A stretch of 39,981 bases of DNA from Butyrivibrio sp. (lineage in GTDB: Bacteria; Bacillota; Clostridia; Lachnospirales; Lachnospiraceae): contig JAGAAO010000075.1 in assembly GCA_017615275.1 (NCBI GenBank), forward strand, positions 1 through 39,981, in the 5' to 3' direction. Numbering within the stretch: position 1 is the stretch's first letter; the number at the start of each line of letters is the position of its first letter. Below the pieces are notes generated by a model. The model did no database searches and had not been told where the DNA came from. It saw nothing but the letters and a program-made list of their open reading frames with translations. This document shows, piece after piece, positions 8,355-18,690 of this stretch. The translations under genes were made by a program, and so were the position numbers.

Positions 8355-10046
8355 TTACTTTTTCTTTGCAAGATCCTTTGCATCAAAGGCCTCGCTAATG
8401 GATGCTCCTGCGGGAACCATCGGGAATACTTTATCATCTTCTTCAATGATACAGTCAAGAACAACAGGAACTTTTGAACTAAGAGCTTTTTTAAGAGCCG
8501 GTTCAACTTCCTCCTTCTTTGTAATCCTTATGGCTTCGCATCCAAGTGCTTTAGCCACCATGCAATAATCAACCTTGTCTTCGAATACAGTCTGAGAATA
8601 ATGTTTGTCGTAAAAAAGTGTCTGCCATTGCCTTACCATTCCCAAAACTCTATTATTTATAATAATTTCTATAATAGGAAGCCCATAGCCTGAAGCTGTT
8701 GCAAGCTCTTGCATGTTCATCCTAAAGCATCCGTCGCCGGTAACATTGACACACACTTTATCGGGATTGCCTACTTTAGCACCTATACAAGCGCCAAGTC
8801 CGTATCCCATGGTGCCAAGACCACCGGATGTAAGGAATGTTCTGGGCTTTCTAAACTTATAATACTGGGCAGTCCACATCTGATGCTGTCCGACATCAGT
8901 TGAAATAATGGCATCGCCCTTTGTGAGTTTGTAAAGTTCCTCAATGATATACGGGCATGTAAGTTTGTCCGTCTCATAATTAAGCGGGAACTTCTCCTTG
9001 TATTCATCAATTTTACTTTTCCATTCAGTATGATCCATCTGCTCAAGTTTTGCATTGATTTCTGTTAAGACAGCTTTCAGATCACCTACAATGGAATAGT
9101 TTGTCCTAATATTTTTATTTATCTCAGCCGCATCTATATCGATCTGAAGAATCTTTGCTTTTGAAGCGAAAGTCTTGGTATTACCGGTTACTCTGTCAGA
9201 GAATCTGGCACCCAATGTAACAAGAAGATCGCACTCACTTACGCCAAAGTTTGAAGCCTTTGTTCCGTGCATACCGATCATTCCCGTATAAAGAGGATCT
9301 GTTCCGTCAAAAGCGCCTTTACCCATAAGAGTATCACATACAGGACAGTCAAACTTCTTTGCAAATTCAAGAAGTTCTTTGGAAGCACCTGAAATAACGG
9401 CACCACCGCCCACATAGATGAAAGGTCTCTTTGACGCCTTGATCATCTTAAGCGCAGTAAGGATATTCTCCTCTGTATATGTCTTCTCTTCCTTCTTTTC
9501 CTCTTCGTTCTTTAAAGCCTTAAACTCGCAGCTCTTAGCTGTCACATCTTTGGTGATGTCTACGATAACAGGTCCGGGACGTCCGGTACTTGCGATCTTA
9601 AAAGCCTTCCTGATCGTGGGAGCAAGTTCTTTTACATCCTTAACAATATATCCGTGTTTTGTGATAGGCATTGTAATGCCGGCAATATCAGCCTCCTGGA
9701 AAGTATCTTTTCCCAAAAGAGGAAGATTTACATTACATGTGATGGCAACCATAGGAACCGAATCCATGTAAGCCGTAGCAATTCCCGTTACAAGGTTTGT
9801 TGCGCCGGGACCGCTGGTAGCAAAACAAACACCGACTTTTCCGGTAGATCTTGCATATCCGTCGGCTGCATGCGCCGCACCCTGCTCATGGGATGTTCTG
9901 ATATGAAGAAAGTCATTGCTCTGTTTGTAAAGTTCATCGTATATATTAAGAATACTTCCACCGGGATAACCGAATATGGTATCAACTCCCTGCTCTTTAA
10001 GACATTCCAAAACTATTTGCGAACCATTAAGCTGCATTTTATACAT
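8355..10046 (-). CDS. ilvB: Acetolactate synthase, large catalytic subunit
   Basis: The TPP- and FAD-dependent first common enzyme of valine and isoleucine synthesis. The 563-residue protein shows the TPP-binding PYR domain (GYPGGSILNIYDELY; catalytic Glu in HEQGAAHAADGYAR), the central domain, and the TPP/Mg motif GDGCFRMNMQEL with a downstream Asn pair. Length fits the family. It starts 20 bases after ilvD with AGGA close upstream; a second ATG three codons in is possible. No gene for the small regulatory subunit (ilvN) is seen in the window. Confidence 0.96.
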   Translation of the reverse strand: MYKMQLNGSQIVLECLKEQGVDTIFGYPGGSILNIYDELYKQSNDFLHIRTSHEQGAAHAADGYARSTGKVGVCFATSGPGATNLVTGIATAYMDSVPMVAITCNVNLPLLGKDTFQEADIAGITMPITKHGYIVKDVKELAPTIRKAFKIASTGRPGPVIVDITKDVTAKSCEFKALKNEEEKKEEKTYTEENILTALKMIKASKRPFIYVGGGAVISGASKELLEFAKKFDCPVCDTLMGKGAFDGTDPLYTGMIGMHGTKASNFGVSECDLLVTLGARFSDRVTGNTKTFASKAKILQIDIDAAEINKNIRTNYSIVGDLKAVLTEINAKLEQMDHTEWKSKIDEYKEKFPLNYETDKLTCPYIIEELYKLTKGDAIISTDVGQHQMWTAQYYKFRKPRTFLTSGGLGTMGYGLGACIGAKVGNPDKVCVNVTGDGCFRMNMQELATASGYGLPIIEIIINNRVLGMVRQWQTLFYDKHYSQTVFEDKVDYCMVAKALGCEAIRITKKEEVEPALKKALSSKVPVVLDCIIEEDDKVFPMVPAGASISEAFDAKDLAKKK

Positions 10047-10066
10047 ACCGTCCTATATTTAATCTA

Positions 10067-11749
10067 TTACTTCGAAGTACCGGGAATCTCAAGGATTGCT
10101 CCTCTGTTTCCACTGGTAACAAGTTCCCTGTATCTGGCAAGATAGCCTGTTGTAACCTTAGGCTCTCTGGGCTGCCATTTCTCTTTTCTCTTCTTGAGTT
10201 CTTCATCAGAAACTTTTACATTAAGAGAATTATTCGGGATATCTATGCTAATGATATCACCTTCTTCAATAAGCGCAATAGGTCCTCCGACAGCCGCCTC
10301 GGGTGAAACGTGTCCGATAGACGCTCCTCTGCTGGCTCCCGAGAATCTTCCGTCTGTTATAAGAGCTACGGAAGAACCAAGTCCCATTCCCGCAATAGCT
10401 GATGTGGGATTGAGCATCTCTCTCATTCCGGGGCCTCCCTTAGGTCCCTCATATCTGATAACAACTACGTCTCCTGCTACAATCTTGCCGCCAAGAATAG
10501 CTGAGATCGCATCTTCTTCGCAATCAAATACTCTTGCAGGTCCTTCATGTACCATCATCTCAGGCACAACAGCTGACTTCTTAACGATACCTGTATCGGG
10601 AGCGATATTTCCCTTAAGTACGGCAATACCGCCTGACTGCATGTAAGGATTTTCAATAGGTCTGATAACTTCGGGATTGAGATTTCTTACACCTTCAAGA
10701 TTCTCTTTAATTGTCTTACCTGTAACTGTTATGAGGTCTGTATTGATAAGCCCCTTCTTAACAAGCTCAGACATAACCGCGCGAACACCGCCCGCCTCAT
10801 TGAGGTCTTCCATATATGTGGGACCTGCAGGTGCAAGGTGACAAAGGTTAGGTGTTCTGCTTGATACTTCATTTGCGATCTCCATATCAAGTTCAACGCC
10901 TGCTTCATGTGCAATAGCAGGAAGATGAAGCATTGTATTTGTAGAGCATCCCAGAGCCATATCCATAGCCATGGCATTCATGAATGCTTCTTTTGTCATA
11001 ATATCCTTAGGTCTGATATTGTTCTTTATAAGGTTCATTACTGCGTAGCCCGCATGCTTTGCAAGGCGGATACGTGCAGAATATACGGCAGGAATTGTTC
11101 CGTTTCCGGGAAGCCCCATACCGATTGCCTCTGTAAGGCAGTTCATAGAGTTTGCTGTGTACATACCCGAGCATGAACCGCAGGTAGGACAAGCCTTCTC
11201 CTCATATTCACAGAGCTTCTCGTTTGTCATCTTGCCTGCTGATACACTTCCGACAGCCTCAAACATAGAAGAAAGTGAAGTCTTATGTCCGTCTACTCTT
11301 CCTGCCATCATCGGGCCACCTGATACGAACACTGTAGGAATGTTCACTCTTGCAGCCGCCATAAGAAGTCCGGGAACGTTCTTATCACAGTTGGGAATGC
11401 AAACCATTCCGTCAAAAGCATGTGCCTTAGCAAGACACTCTGTACTGTCGGCAATAAGGTCTCTTGTTACAAGAGAATACTTCATTCCGATATGTCCCAT
11501 AGCTATACCGTCGCAAACAGCAATGGCAGGAACAACGACAGGCATTCCGCCCGCTTCCGCAACCGCAAGCTTAACAGCTTCCGTAATCTTATCAAGGTTC
11601 ATATGACCGGGAACTATCTCATTAAATGAGCTGACAATTCCGATAAGCGGTCTTTTTCTTTCTTCCTCGGTGAAACCGAGCGCATTAAACAGGCTTCTGT
11701 GAGGTGCCTGCTGGATACCTTCCATAACTCTGTCACTGTTCATAGCCAT
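10067..11749 (-). CDS. ilvD: Dihydroxy-acid dehydratase
   Basis: An iron-sulfur dehydratase that makes 2-keto acids for valine and isoleucine. The 560-residue sequence is typical: [11 protein letters not shown] near the N-terminus, Fe-S cysteines in PNCDKNVPG (Cys121) and [15 protein letters not shown] (Cys192), and a C-terminal [17 protein letters not shown] block. Two in-frame ATG codons lie close together; the first (11749) has AGGAG 7 bases upstream. Gaps of 17 bases to the upstream membrane protein and 20 to ilvB imply one operon. Confidence 0.97.
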   Translation of the reverse strand: MAMNSDRVMEGIQQAPHRSLFNALGFTEEERKRPLIGIVSSFNEIVPGHMNLDKITEAVKLAVAEAGGMPVVVPAIAVCDGIAMGHIGMKYSLVTRDLIADSTECLAKAHAFDGMVCIPNCDKNVPGLLMAAARVNIPTVFVSGGPMMAGRVDGHKTSLSSMFEAVGSVSAGKMTNEKLCEYEEKACPTCGSCSGMYTANSMNCLTEAIGMGLPGNGTIPAVYSARIRLAKHAGYAVMNLIKNNIRPKDIMTKEAFMNAMAMDMALGCSTNTMLHLPAIAHEAGVELDMEIANEVSSRTPNLCHLAPAGPTYMEDLNEAGGVRAVMSELVKKGLINTDLITVTGKTIKENLEGVRNLNPEVIRPIENPYMQSGGIAVLKGNIAPDTGIVKKSAVVPEMMVHEGPARVFDCEEDAISAILGGKIVAGDVVVIRYEGPKGGPGMREMLNPTSAIAGMGLGSSVALITDGRFSGASRGASIGHVSPEAAVGGPIALIEEGDIISIDIPNNSLNVKVSDEELKKRKEKWQPREPKVTTGYLARYRELVTSGNRGAILEIPGTSK

Positions 11750-11766
11750 AATATTTCTCCTCTAAA

Positions 11767-13464
11767 TTATTTAATATACAAAACAAGATTATCGTTTTCA
11801 TACAGAACATGCATCGAATTGAGATAATTCCAATCAATCGTCTCGTACGTCTGGTAGAATTTCCAGAAATCCTCCCCGGTATACTCGGGAACAAACATGT
11901 TCTTATCAAGCAACACGCAATCCGCTCCTTCAATATCAGTCTTCTGGCAATCAATGTCCCAGCCGAACTTAAGAAGATACTGCTGATCACAATCAAGCAC
12001 TGCGATATTGTGTCGTTTTGTCACTTCAGCGATATAAAGCGTATTGAATATATCATTTTCCCTGGAAGCAATCTGATAACTGAATCCGGGATCAAAAAAT
12101 CTGAATCCAAAAAAGATAACAATGCATATGATGGGCAGATATGTGGCAAATCCCGCATACCACCTGTCATCCTTTGCCATAGTCTCAAATTCTTTACTGG
12201 TCTTTGAGACATTTATACCTTTATCGATCAGCTTTTTCTGATTATATAATCTAATGCACAGATTTATCAACCTCTCAAGAGCCGTACATACACACAGAAC
12301 TATAACAAACGCTCCGTGGGTAAAAACTCTGAGATAAGGGAGCTTGTGCTCCAAACATATCATTGCAACAAAGAAAAAAATGTTTACTATAACAACAAGA
12401 TTAACTACTGTTCTGCTGTATTCAAAATGCTTTACGCACTCATATACAAGGCATCCCAGACTTACAAGCATAATAACCAATAATAAAACACTGAATCCGG
12501 GAACATAATAGTTCAGAAGACTCATAAACCATGGGAATACTCTGTTCCAGAAATTTTCATGTGTCATTCCCTGGATATAAGGCATCGAAAGCATGTAATC
12601 TATTCCGGTCCACATAGACTTGAACGTAGCCTTGATTATCGTGCTCACATGAGAAGCTCCGAAAAACAGTGAGTTCTCATCTTTTACAAGTAAGTTTGAA
12701 CCGATGGCAAGCCAGATTATCATATACAAAAATACAACAATCCCGGCAGATATAACACCGGTATACAAAAGCTTTCGCAGCTTTTTGTAATATATGTTTT
12801 CATAAAAAGTCTCATATACATCCTTACTTCTCACAGCATTGATCAGTAAGAATATAACGCCCGAAGCGCCCACGGGAATAACCCAGTAAACGCTGCTGGG
12901 AACGATGTAAAGCCCCATCACAAAGGCAGCGCCGAGAAAATAATAATATGATTTCTTATCGGCTCCAAGCCTGCATATGCATCCGATATAATAAATAGCG
13001 CAAAGAAAACATGTAGTTGCGAGTGTATATCCTCTTCCCTGAACGCTGTAATCATTTACGATCTGCATAGATGCGTAAAGAACAACAGCTCCGAACGGAA
13101 TCGCATGCGAATAATATCTTTTACTTATCACATAGACAAGATAAAGATTCAATACTGCCGCAATGTACGATACACCTCTAAGTCCTATATATGAGTTTCC
13201 AAAGAGATTGAATATCGCGGATATTACAGAATATCCGACGTGATTGTTTGGAAGTGGCCAGTGAATGGCGGAATAAATAGGACCTCTGCTTATAAAATTA
13301 TAATAAGTATAGAGTTCGTCATAATGAGGCGTGATCGCAAACATTCTCCAAATGTAATATGCACCCATGGCAATGATAAAAAGCGTAACAGCCATTGTCT
13401 CGGGTCTGCTTGGAAGAAAGTCATATATTCTTTTTTCGTTTTTAACCCTTGATGATTCGCTCAC
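11767..13464 (-). CDS. Polytopic membrane protein, GT-C/GT39-like
   Basis: About 565 residues with roughly 10-12 hydrophobic helices. After the first helix (about 25-43) comes an extracytoplasmic loop with the acidic pair in [11 protein letters not shown] (Asp49, Glu50), the pattern of GT-C glycosyltransferases that use lipid-linked sugars. The C-terminal part after the last helix is soluble. I place the start at GTG 13464, 9 bases after GGGAG inside the end of leuB, which overlaps leuB by 23 bases; ATG 13395 is the alternative. An upstream extension would lie wholly inside leuB in another frame. Its place between leuB and ilvD is unusual; whether it acts on wall polymers or proteins is unknown. 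Confidence 0.75.
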   Translation of the reverse strand: MSESSRVKNEKRIYDFLPSRPETMAVTLFIIAMGAYYIWRMFAITPHYDELYTYYNFISRGPIYSAIHWPLPNNHVGYSVISAIFNLFGNSYIGLRGVSYIAAVLNLYLVYVISKRYYSHAIPFGAVVLYASMQIVNDYSVQGRGYTLATTCFLCAIYYIGCICRLGADKKSYYYFLGAAFVMGLYIVPSSVYWVIPVGASGVIFLLINAVRSKDVYETFYENIYYKKLRKLLYTGVISAGIVVFLYMIIWLAIGSNLLVKDENSLFFGASHVSTIIKATFKSMWTGIDYMLSMPYIQGMTHENFWNRVFPWFMSLLNYYVPGFSVLLLVIMLVSLGCLVYECVKHFEYSRTVVNLVVIVNIFFFVAMICLEHKLPYLRVFTHGAFVIVLCVCTALERLINLCIRLYNQKKLIDKGINVSKTSKEFETMAKDDRWYAGFATYLPIICIVIFFGFRFFDPGFSYQIASRENDIFNTLYIAEVTKRHNIAVLDCDQQYLLKFGWDIDCQKTDIEGADCVLLDKNMFVPEYTGEDFWKFYQTYETIDWNYLNSMHVLYENDNLVLYIK

Positions 13465-14545
13465 CCAACAAGTCTCCCATCTTCTGACATCCGACAAGTG
13501 TAAACTTGTCCTCCTGTCCCTTGGGCATGAGATCGATCGTTCTGTAACCGTCCTCAAGCACCTTGCGAACAGCATTCTCGATAGCATCTGCTTCCTTATC
13601 AAGATTGAAAGAATATCTAAGCATCATTGCTGCAGAAAGAACCGTAGCAATGGGATTTGCAATATCTTTTCCGGCAATGTCCGGAGCACTTCCGTGACTC
13701 GGCTCATAGAGACCAAAGCTTGTATCATTAAGTGAAGCACTCGGAAGCATTCCGATCGATCCTGTGATCATACTTGCCTCGTCGGAAAGAATGTCTCCAA
13801 ACATGTTCTCTGTAAGAACAACATCAAACTGTGTAGGCTCTTTTACAAGCTGCATAGCACAGTTGTCTACAAGCATATGCTCAAGCGTAACATCGGGATA
13901 ATCCTTCTTTACTTCCTCAACGACCTTTCTCCAAAGTCTTGAAGAATCAAGAACATTTGCCTTATCTACACTTATAACGCTCTTTCTGCGCTTTCTTGCC
14001 ACATCAAATGCGCGGATCGCAATTCTTCTTATCTCACTCTCTTTGTAAACAAGAGTATCTGTGGCAACCTGCTCGCCGCCTTCTTCCTTCGTCCATCTGT
14101 CGCCGAAGTAAAGGCCGCCTGTGAGTTCTCTCATAATGAGCATATCAAAGCCCTTATCTGCAACAGCCTCTTTTAAAGGACATGCGTCCTTAAGCTGCGG
14201 ATATAGATATGCAGGTCTGAGATTTGCAAAAAGATTAAGAGCCTTTCTGAGTTTCAAAAGACCTGCTTCAGGTCTCAATGAAGGCTCAAGTTTATACCAA
14301 GGAGATGTTGATGTGTTTCCGCCGATTGATCCCATAAGTACGGCGTCGGCTGCCTTAGCATCCGCAATAGCTTCATCTGTAAGCGGAACGCCGTGAACGT
14401 CTATGGAGCAGCCTCCCATCAGGATGTCTTTGTACTCAATTGAATGTCCGAATTCGGATGCGACCTTATTAAGTACCTTCTTAGCTTCGGCGACAATCTC
14501 AGGTCCGATTCCGTCTCCGGGAATGCATGTAATATTAAGTTTCAT
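13442..14545 (-). CDS. leuB: 3-isopropylmalate dehydrogenase
   Basis: Oxidative decarboxylation of 3-isopropylmalate in leucine synthesis. The 367-residue protein has the beta-decarboxylating dehydrogenase signatures GDGIGPEIV (N-terminus), [29 protein letters not shown] and [19 protein letters not shown]. The ribosome binding site is weak (AGAGAG/GGGA). It is preceded on the minus strand by the hairpin at 14584-14610 and is the first branched-chain gene of the run. leuA and leuCD are not in the window. Confidence 0.97.
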   Translation of the reverse strand: MKLNITCIPGDGIGPEIVAEAKKVLNKVASEFGHSIEYKDILMGGCSIDVHGVPLTDEAIADAKAADAVLMGSIGGNTSTSPWYKLEPSLRPEAGLLKLRKALNLFANLRPAYLYPQLKDACPLKEAVADKGFDMLIMRELTGGLYFGDRWTKEEGGEQVATDTLVYKESEIRRIAIRAFDVARKRRKSVISVDKANVLDSSRLWRKVVEEVKKDYPDVTLEHMLVDNCAMQLVKEPTQFDVVLTENMFGDILSDEASMITGSIGMLPSASLNDTSFGLYEPSHGSAPDIAGKDIANPIATVLSAAMMLRYSFNLDKEADAIENAVRKVLEDGYRTIDLMPKGQEDKFTLVGCQKMGDLLGERIIKG

Positions 14546-14583
14546 TTCCCATTCTCTCTTTTCTGTAAAAATTTATACAACAA

Positions 14584-14610
14584 AGCCCGATTGGCTGGAC
14601 CAATCAGGCT
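14584..14610 (-). terminator. Intercistronic hairpin between yajC and leuB
   Basis: On the minus strand, AGCCTGATTGG pairs with CCAATCGGGCT (10 of 11 pairs) around a TCCAG loop, followed by TTTGTTGTATAAATTTTT. It could end the vanY-tgt-yajC transcript or attenuate read-through into leuB. The U-run is interrupted, so strength is uncertain. Confidence 0.6.
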
Positions 14611-14630
14611 AAACAATAATCAAACACTAA

Positions 14631-14999
14631 TTATTTTTTCTTCTTGGAATCCTTAGCGCTCTCAGATGTTGCTGAGCTAAGTGCATCCTCAGGTTTTTCA
14701 ACTTCAACGATAGCTTCCTTAACCATAGGAATACGACAATTCTTGTTATTACCAAACTCTACAATAACCATATCATCGTTGATATCGATAACAGTGCCGA
14801 TAAAGCCACTTGTAGTTCTAACGCTGTCACCTACAGCCAAAGCAGCCATAATCTGTGCTTTCTTCTTCTGTTCTTTTTTGTTGGGGTGAACAAGAAGAAA
14901 ATAAAGCAGAACAAAAAACGCTGCATAAATAATCATGGTTGTGGCAAATGCGGGACCTCCTGCTACAGTATCTGCTGTTTCAGTAAAAAATAATAACAT
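14631..14999 (-). CDS. yajC: Preprotein translocase subunit YajC
   Basis: A small single-span partner of SecDF. The 122-residue protein has a membrane helix at about 20-40 (MIIYAAFFVLLYFLLVHP), the conserved NKKEQKKKAQIMAAL segment, and the cytoplasmic core GDSVRTTSGFIGTVIDINDD, ending in a Lys-rich tail. I use ATG 14999, which has GGAGG 5 bases upstream. It follows tgt as in many bacteria, but secD and secF do not follow here. Confidence 0.93.
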   Translation of the reverse strand: MLLFFTETADTVAGGPAFATTMIIYAAFFVLLYFLLVHPNKKEQKKKAQIMAALAVGDSVRTTSGFIGTVIDINDDMVIVEFGNNKNCRIPMVKEAIVEVEKPEDALSSATSESAKDSKKKK

Positions 15000-15080
15000 A
15001 ACAACCTCCAAAAGTATTGTTTTTTAATTATCACCAAACAATAATACTAGAAAGAAACGTCAAATTCAAGTATTACGATT

Positions 15081-16262
15081 TTAACCTTTACGCCAATTTC
15101 GGGCAATATTATATGATGCGTTTGAGGCCGCCGAATCAAACTCTGCCATCCCTTCCAGAGTCTTCTTTTTATAAGCCTGATAATTGCCGTTTCTTATGGC
15201 TTCTCTGATTTCTTTTACCAGATTATTATAAAAATACAGATTATGAAGAACACACAGTCTCATTCCTAGCATCTCGCCTGCCTTGAGAAGGTGTCTTATA
15301 TACGCCTTGGAATAGCTCTTGCATGCAGGGCATCCGCACCCCTCTTCGATAGGCGTATCATCGAGCTCGTATCTGGCATTGAGAATATTGATGTGTCCTC
15401 TCTTTGTATAAAGATGTCCGTGTCTTCCGTTTCTGCTTGGATATACACAGTCAAAGAAGTCCACTCCCCTGTCTACCGCTTCGAGAATATTCGCAGGTGT
15501 TCCGACACCCATAAGATATGTCGGCTTATCTTCGGGAAGGAAAGGAACAACCTTTTCAAGAACATGGTACATCTCCTCGTGGCTCTCACCTACAGCAAGT
15601 CCGCCGACTGCATATCCGTCCAGGTCCATCTCACTTATTCTCTTCGCGTGTTCTATCCTGATGTCATCAAATATTGCACCCTGATTTATTCCAAAGAGCA
15701 TCTGATGAGGGTTCACGGTATACTGCAGGCCGTTCAGCCTATCCATCTCTTTTTTGCATCGCTCAAGCCATCTTGTCGTTCTGTCGACAGACATCTTTAC
15801 ATATTCATGCTCTGCCTTTGCGGAAGGACATTCATCAAATGCCATCGCAATCGTGGATCCCAAGTGTGACTGGATTCTCATACTCTCCTCAGGTCCCATA
15901 AAGAGCTTGTGTCCGTCTATATGAGAATGGAAGTACACACCTTCCTCTTTGATCTTCCTCGTCTTTGCAAGAGAAAAGACCTGGAATCCGCCTGAATCTG
16001 TAAGAATGGGCTTATTACATGACATGAATTTATGAAGCCCGCCCATTCGGTATATCAGATCATCTCCCGGTCTTAAATGCAGATGATAAGTGTTTGAAAG
16101 GACAACCTGAGTATCAATTTCCTCAAGATCCCTCGTGGAAACACCTCCCTTTATCGCTGCCACCGTCGCCACATTCATAAATACAGGAGTCTGTATCTCT
16201 CCGTGAACGGTGGAAAAAGTCGCACTCTTGGCGTTTCCGTCTTTTCTTATTATTTTGTACAT
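15081..16262 (-). CDS. tgt: tRNA-guanine transglycosylase
   Basis: Exchanges guanine 34 of GUN-anticodon tRNAs for the queuosine precursor. The 393-residue protein has the nucleophile and general-base regions TDSGGFQVFSL (Asp89) and FFDCVYPSRNGRHG (Asp271), and the zinc site Cys309, Cys311, Cys314 and His340 in GCGCPACKSYSKAYIRHL and LCVLHNLYFY. Length is normal. AGAGGA lies 5 bases before the ATG. It begins 9 bases after the vanY-type gene and is followed by yajC. Confidence 0.97.
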   Translation of the reverse strand: MYKIIRKDGNAKSATFSTVHGEIQTPVFMNVATVAAIKGGVSTRDLEEIDTQVVLSNTYHLHLRPGDDLIYRMGGLHKFMSCNKPILTDSGGFQVFSLAKTRKIKEEGVYFHSHIDGHKLFMGPEESMRIQSHLGSTIAMAFDECPSAKAEHEYVKMSVDRTTRWLERCKKEMDRLNGLQYTVNPHQMLFGINQGAIFDDIRIEHAKRISEMDLDGYAVGGLAVGESHEEMYHVLEKVVPFLPEDKPTYLMGVGTPANILEAVDRGVDFFDCVYPSRNGRHGHLYTKRGHINILNARYELDDTPIEEGCGCPACKSYSKAYIRHLLKAGEMLGMRLCVLHNLYFYNNLVKEIREAIRNGNYQAYKKKTLEGMAEFDSAASNASYNIARNWRKG

Positions 16263-16271
16263 AAACTTCCT

Positions 16272-17381
16272 CTAATTAACATAAGTATTCCAGAATTCTT
16301 CCAGACAGATACCATTTTCGTGTATAACGGTTGCCGCGTCAACCCCCACATATCTAAAATGCCAGGGTTCGTATTCGATACTTGTGATATTCTCTTTGCC
16401 GGCAGGGTATCTTAGGATAAATCCGTACTTATAACTGTTCTCGGCAAGCCATTTTCCGGCTGCGGTATTGCCAAATCCCTCGTCAAGACTAGAATATCCG
16501 TCAGTAATGATATCTATGGCAAGACCTATCTGATGTTCGGAAGATCCGGGAACCGTAACCGCCTGAGACGCCAGATTATACGCATCCATATAATTCATGC
16601 CGCCTGACATATATCTCTCGACCTTATTTTCAAAAAGCATTGTCTGCCTGTCTCTGTCCCTGTAAGGCGAACAGATAATAAGACCGACACCGTCTTTATT
16701 TGCAGCTCTCATCATTTCAAGAAGAGGCGCGATTATTCTCTCATCGCATCTCATAGTTCCGCTGATGGTTCCGAGAGGAAACTCGTACTCATCGGGAATG
16801 GGATGCTGCTTATTTATAAGTATTATCTTCCAATCATCACTGCCAAAAGTCGTTACCCCCTGCGCGGAAGGCTCATCTGTCTGTTCTTCCGAAACGCCTG
16901 CCACACCGCCTGTTGCCTCAAGAATCTGAGAAAGAGAAACCTGCTTCTCGGGATCCAAGTGCTCAGCCTCTGCAACATCCGGGTTCACGCTCTCCATCGC
17001 CTCTTCGATAATAGCCGTATCGACATCCTGACTTACCGCAAGCTCAGCATCAGACTCCGCAACCTCTTCACTTGAAAGAGCTTCTTCCGTATCGGATGAG
17101 TACCCCTCAATACTTACATCCGTTGCAAAGCTTATATTCAGTGACATTGCGGGATAAGAAAAGCTGCTGCTTGAAACAAAAAACAGCAATATACACAATA
17201 AACAAATAAACCTTTTTGAATTCCTGTAAAAATAAAAAAGCATATTGTAAAGTGTTATTGCCGCAAATGCATAAGCCATCCCCAAAAAGGCCAGCGATTT
17301 ATGTTTTCTGTTAAATTTTTTAACCCGATCGAAAATCTTACTTTTATAAGTAAGCTGTATTTGTAAGTTACCGGCGTTCAT
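16272..17381 (-). CDS. VanY-type D-alanyl-D-alanine carboxypeptidase (M15B)
   Basis: A membrane-anchored zinc peptidase that trims D-Ala from peptidoglycan stems. It has two hydrophobic segments (about 30-50 and 58-76), an acidic Ala/Glu/Ser-rich stalk (about 90-180), and a C-terminal VanY domain (about 190-360). Metal ligands are visible as His283 and Asp290 in SSEHQIGLAID and His341 in EPWHFRYVG. SPYRDRDRQ at about 238-246 is the family's substrate-side block. The ATG has GAGGGG 9 bases upstream. It heads the run that includes tgt and yajC. VanY similarity does not imply vancomycin resistance; no other van genes are present. Confidence 0.9.
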   Translation of the reverse strand: MNAGNLQIQLTYKSKIFDRVKKFNRKHKSLAFLGMAYAFAAITLYNMLFYFYRNSKRFICLLCILLFFVSSSSFSYPAMSLNISFATDVSIEGYSSDTEEALSSEEVAESDAELAVSQDVDTAIIEEAMESVNPDVAEAEHLDPEKQVSLSQILEATGGVAGVSEEQTDEPSAQGVTTFGSDDWKIILINKQHPIPDEYEFPLGTISGTMRCDERIIAPLLEMMRAANKDGVGLIICSPYRDRDRQTMLFENKVERYMSGGMNYMDAYNLASQAVTVPGSSEHQIGLAIDIITDGYSSLDEGFGNTAAGKWLAENSYKYGFILRYPAGKENITSIEYEPWHFRYVGVDAATVIHENGICLEEFWNTYVN

Positions 17382-17414
17382 ATCGGAAATCCCCTCTCAT
17401 TTCGGATACTTAGC

Positions 17415-17443
17415 TTGTAATCTAAAATTACATATATTATATT
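17415..17443 (+). promoter_or_regulatory. Candidate aroC promoter
   Basis: TTGTAA at 17415-17420 and TATATT at 17438-17443 are 17 bases apart in the divergent vanY/aroC gap, about 95 bases before the aroC ATG. The region is very AT-rich, so chance matches are likely. Confidence 0.4.
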
Positions 17444-17469
17444 ATATAACATATTTACTTATATTTCAC
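17441..17469 (-). promoter_or_regulatory. Candidate promoter of the vanY-tgt-yajC run
   Basis: On the minus strand, GTGAAA (17469-17464) and TATAAT (17446-17441) are 17 bases apart, overlapping the candidate aroC promoter on the other strand. Confidence 0.45.
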
Positions 17470-17538
17470 CTTTTAAACACAATATATAGTAAAAAAATCT
17501 TTGTAAAAATATTCTCATATATCAAAGAAAGGACACCT

Positions 17539-18639
17539 ATGTCAGGTTCAACACTCGGTAAAAATATAGTCATTTCAACATGGGGAGAATCCCACGGAAG
17601 CGCACTCGGAGTCGTTGTTGACGGATTTCCCGCAGGACTCGAGCTCTCGCAGGAAGATATCCAGAAATTCCTCGACAGAAGAAAGCCCGGCACATCTTCC
17701 GCTACAACATCAAGGAAGGAAGACGACGAAGTCCACATTCTTTCAGGTATCTTCGAAGGTAAGACCACAGGAACCCCAATATCTATGATGGTAAACAACA
17801 CTTCCCAGAGATCTGCAGACTACAGCGAGATTGCAAGCTACTACCGCCCCGGACACGCTGACTACTGCTTCGATGAGAAGTACGGCTTCAGAGATTACAG
17901 AGGCGGCGGACGTTCATCGGGAAGAGAGACAATCGGCAGAGTTGCCGCAGGCGCCCTTTGCCAGAAGATGCTGACTCAAATGGGAATCGACGTATTTGCT
18001 TATACACGTTCGATCGGTGATGTTGAGATAAACGATGACAACTTCGACAGAAACACGATCTATACGACTCCCACATCAATGCCTGACGCAGAGGCCGACA
18101 AAAAGGCAATGGATCTGATTATGAAGTGCCGCGAAAATACAGATTCAGTCGGCGGTGTAATTGAATGCAGAATAACAGGCGTCCCCGCAGGAATCGGCGA
18201 ACCTGTTTTTGATAAGCTTGACGCTCTCCTTGCAAGAGCCGTGATGAGCATAGGTGCCGTAAAGGCAGTCGAGATCGGATGCGGAACAAAGGCAGCACGC
18301 CTCTTTGGCTCAGAGAACAACGATGAATTCGTTTATACAAACGATGAACTTTCCAAAAAGACAAACAACGCAGGCGGAATCCTCGGCGGAATGTCTGACG
18401 GAAGCGAAATCGTGATCAGAGCCTTCGTAAAACCGACACCGAGCATTGCAAAAGATCAGTACACCGTAAACAAAAACGGTGAGAACATTAAGATAAACAT
18501 CAAAGGTCGCCACGACCCCGTTGTGGTTCCGAGAGCCGTCGTAGTCGTAGAGAGCATGTGCGCTCTTACCCTACTAGACCTCATGATCTCAAACATGTCA
18601 GCAAAAGCTGAGAACATCATAAACTTCTATAAATTATAA
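17539..18639 (+). CDS. aroC: Chorismate synthase
   Basis: The last shikimate-pathway step: reduced-FMN-dependent conversion of EPSP to chorismate. The 366-residue protein carries the three family signatures: GESHGSALGVVVDGFPAGLEL near the N-terminus, RPGHADYCFDEKYGFRDYRG with GGGRSSGRETIGRVAAGA, and RHDPVVVPRAVVVVESM near the C-terminus. AAAGGA lies 5 bases before the ATG. It is a single plus-strand gene flanked by opposite-strand genes; other aromatic genes are not in the window. It is richer in C- and G-ending codons than some neighbours, which may reflect high expression. Confidence 0.97.
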   Translation: MSGSTLGKNIVISTWGESHGSALGVVVDGFPAGLELSQEDIQKFLDRRKPGTSSATTSRKEDDEVHILSGIFEGKTTGTPISMMVNNTSQRSADYSEIASYYRPGHADYCFDEKYGFRDYRGGGRSSGRETIGRVAAGALCQKMLTQMGIDVFAYTRSIGDVEINDDNFDRNTIYTTPTSMPDAEADKKAMDLIMKCRENTDSVGGVIECRITGVPAGIGEPVFDKLDALLARAVMSIGAVKAVEIGCGTKAARLFGSENNDEFVYTNDELSKKTNNAGGILGGMSDGSEIVIRAFVKPTPSIAKDQYTVNKNGENIKINIKGRHDPVVVPRAVVVVESMCALTLLDLMISNMSAKAENIINFYKL

Positions 18640-18649
18640 CAAGCATGAA

Positions 18650-18682
18650 AAATGGACTGTTCGCAAAGCGTACAGTCCATTT
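18650..18682. terminator. Bidirectional terminator between aroC and the lactonase gene
   Basis: AAATGGACTGT at 18650-18660 pairs perfectly with ACAGTCCATTT at 18672-18682 around an 11-base loop. The U-tail is better on the minus strand (ATTTTTC) than on the plus strand. It serves two converging genes. Confidence 0.75.
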
Positions 18683-18690
18683 CTAATATC

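Noticed and set aside
13465-13602. Longer N-terminus for the GT-C-like protein (start near 13602)
   Set aside because: That stretch lies wholly inside leuB in another frame and reads as Arg/Ser-rich shadow sequence.
16272-17381. Vancomycin resistance gene
   Set aside because: A VanY-type domain alone is an ordinary carboxypeptidase. There is no vanR/S/H/A/X set in the window.
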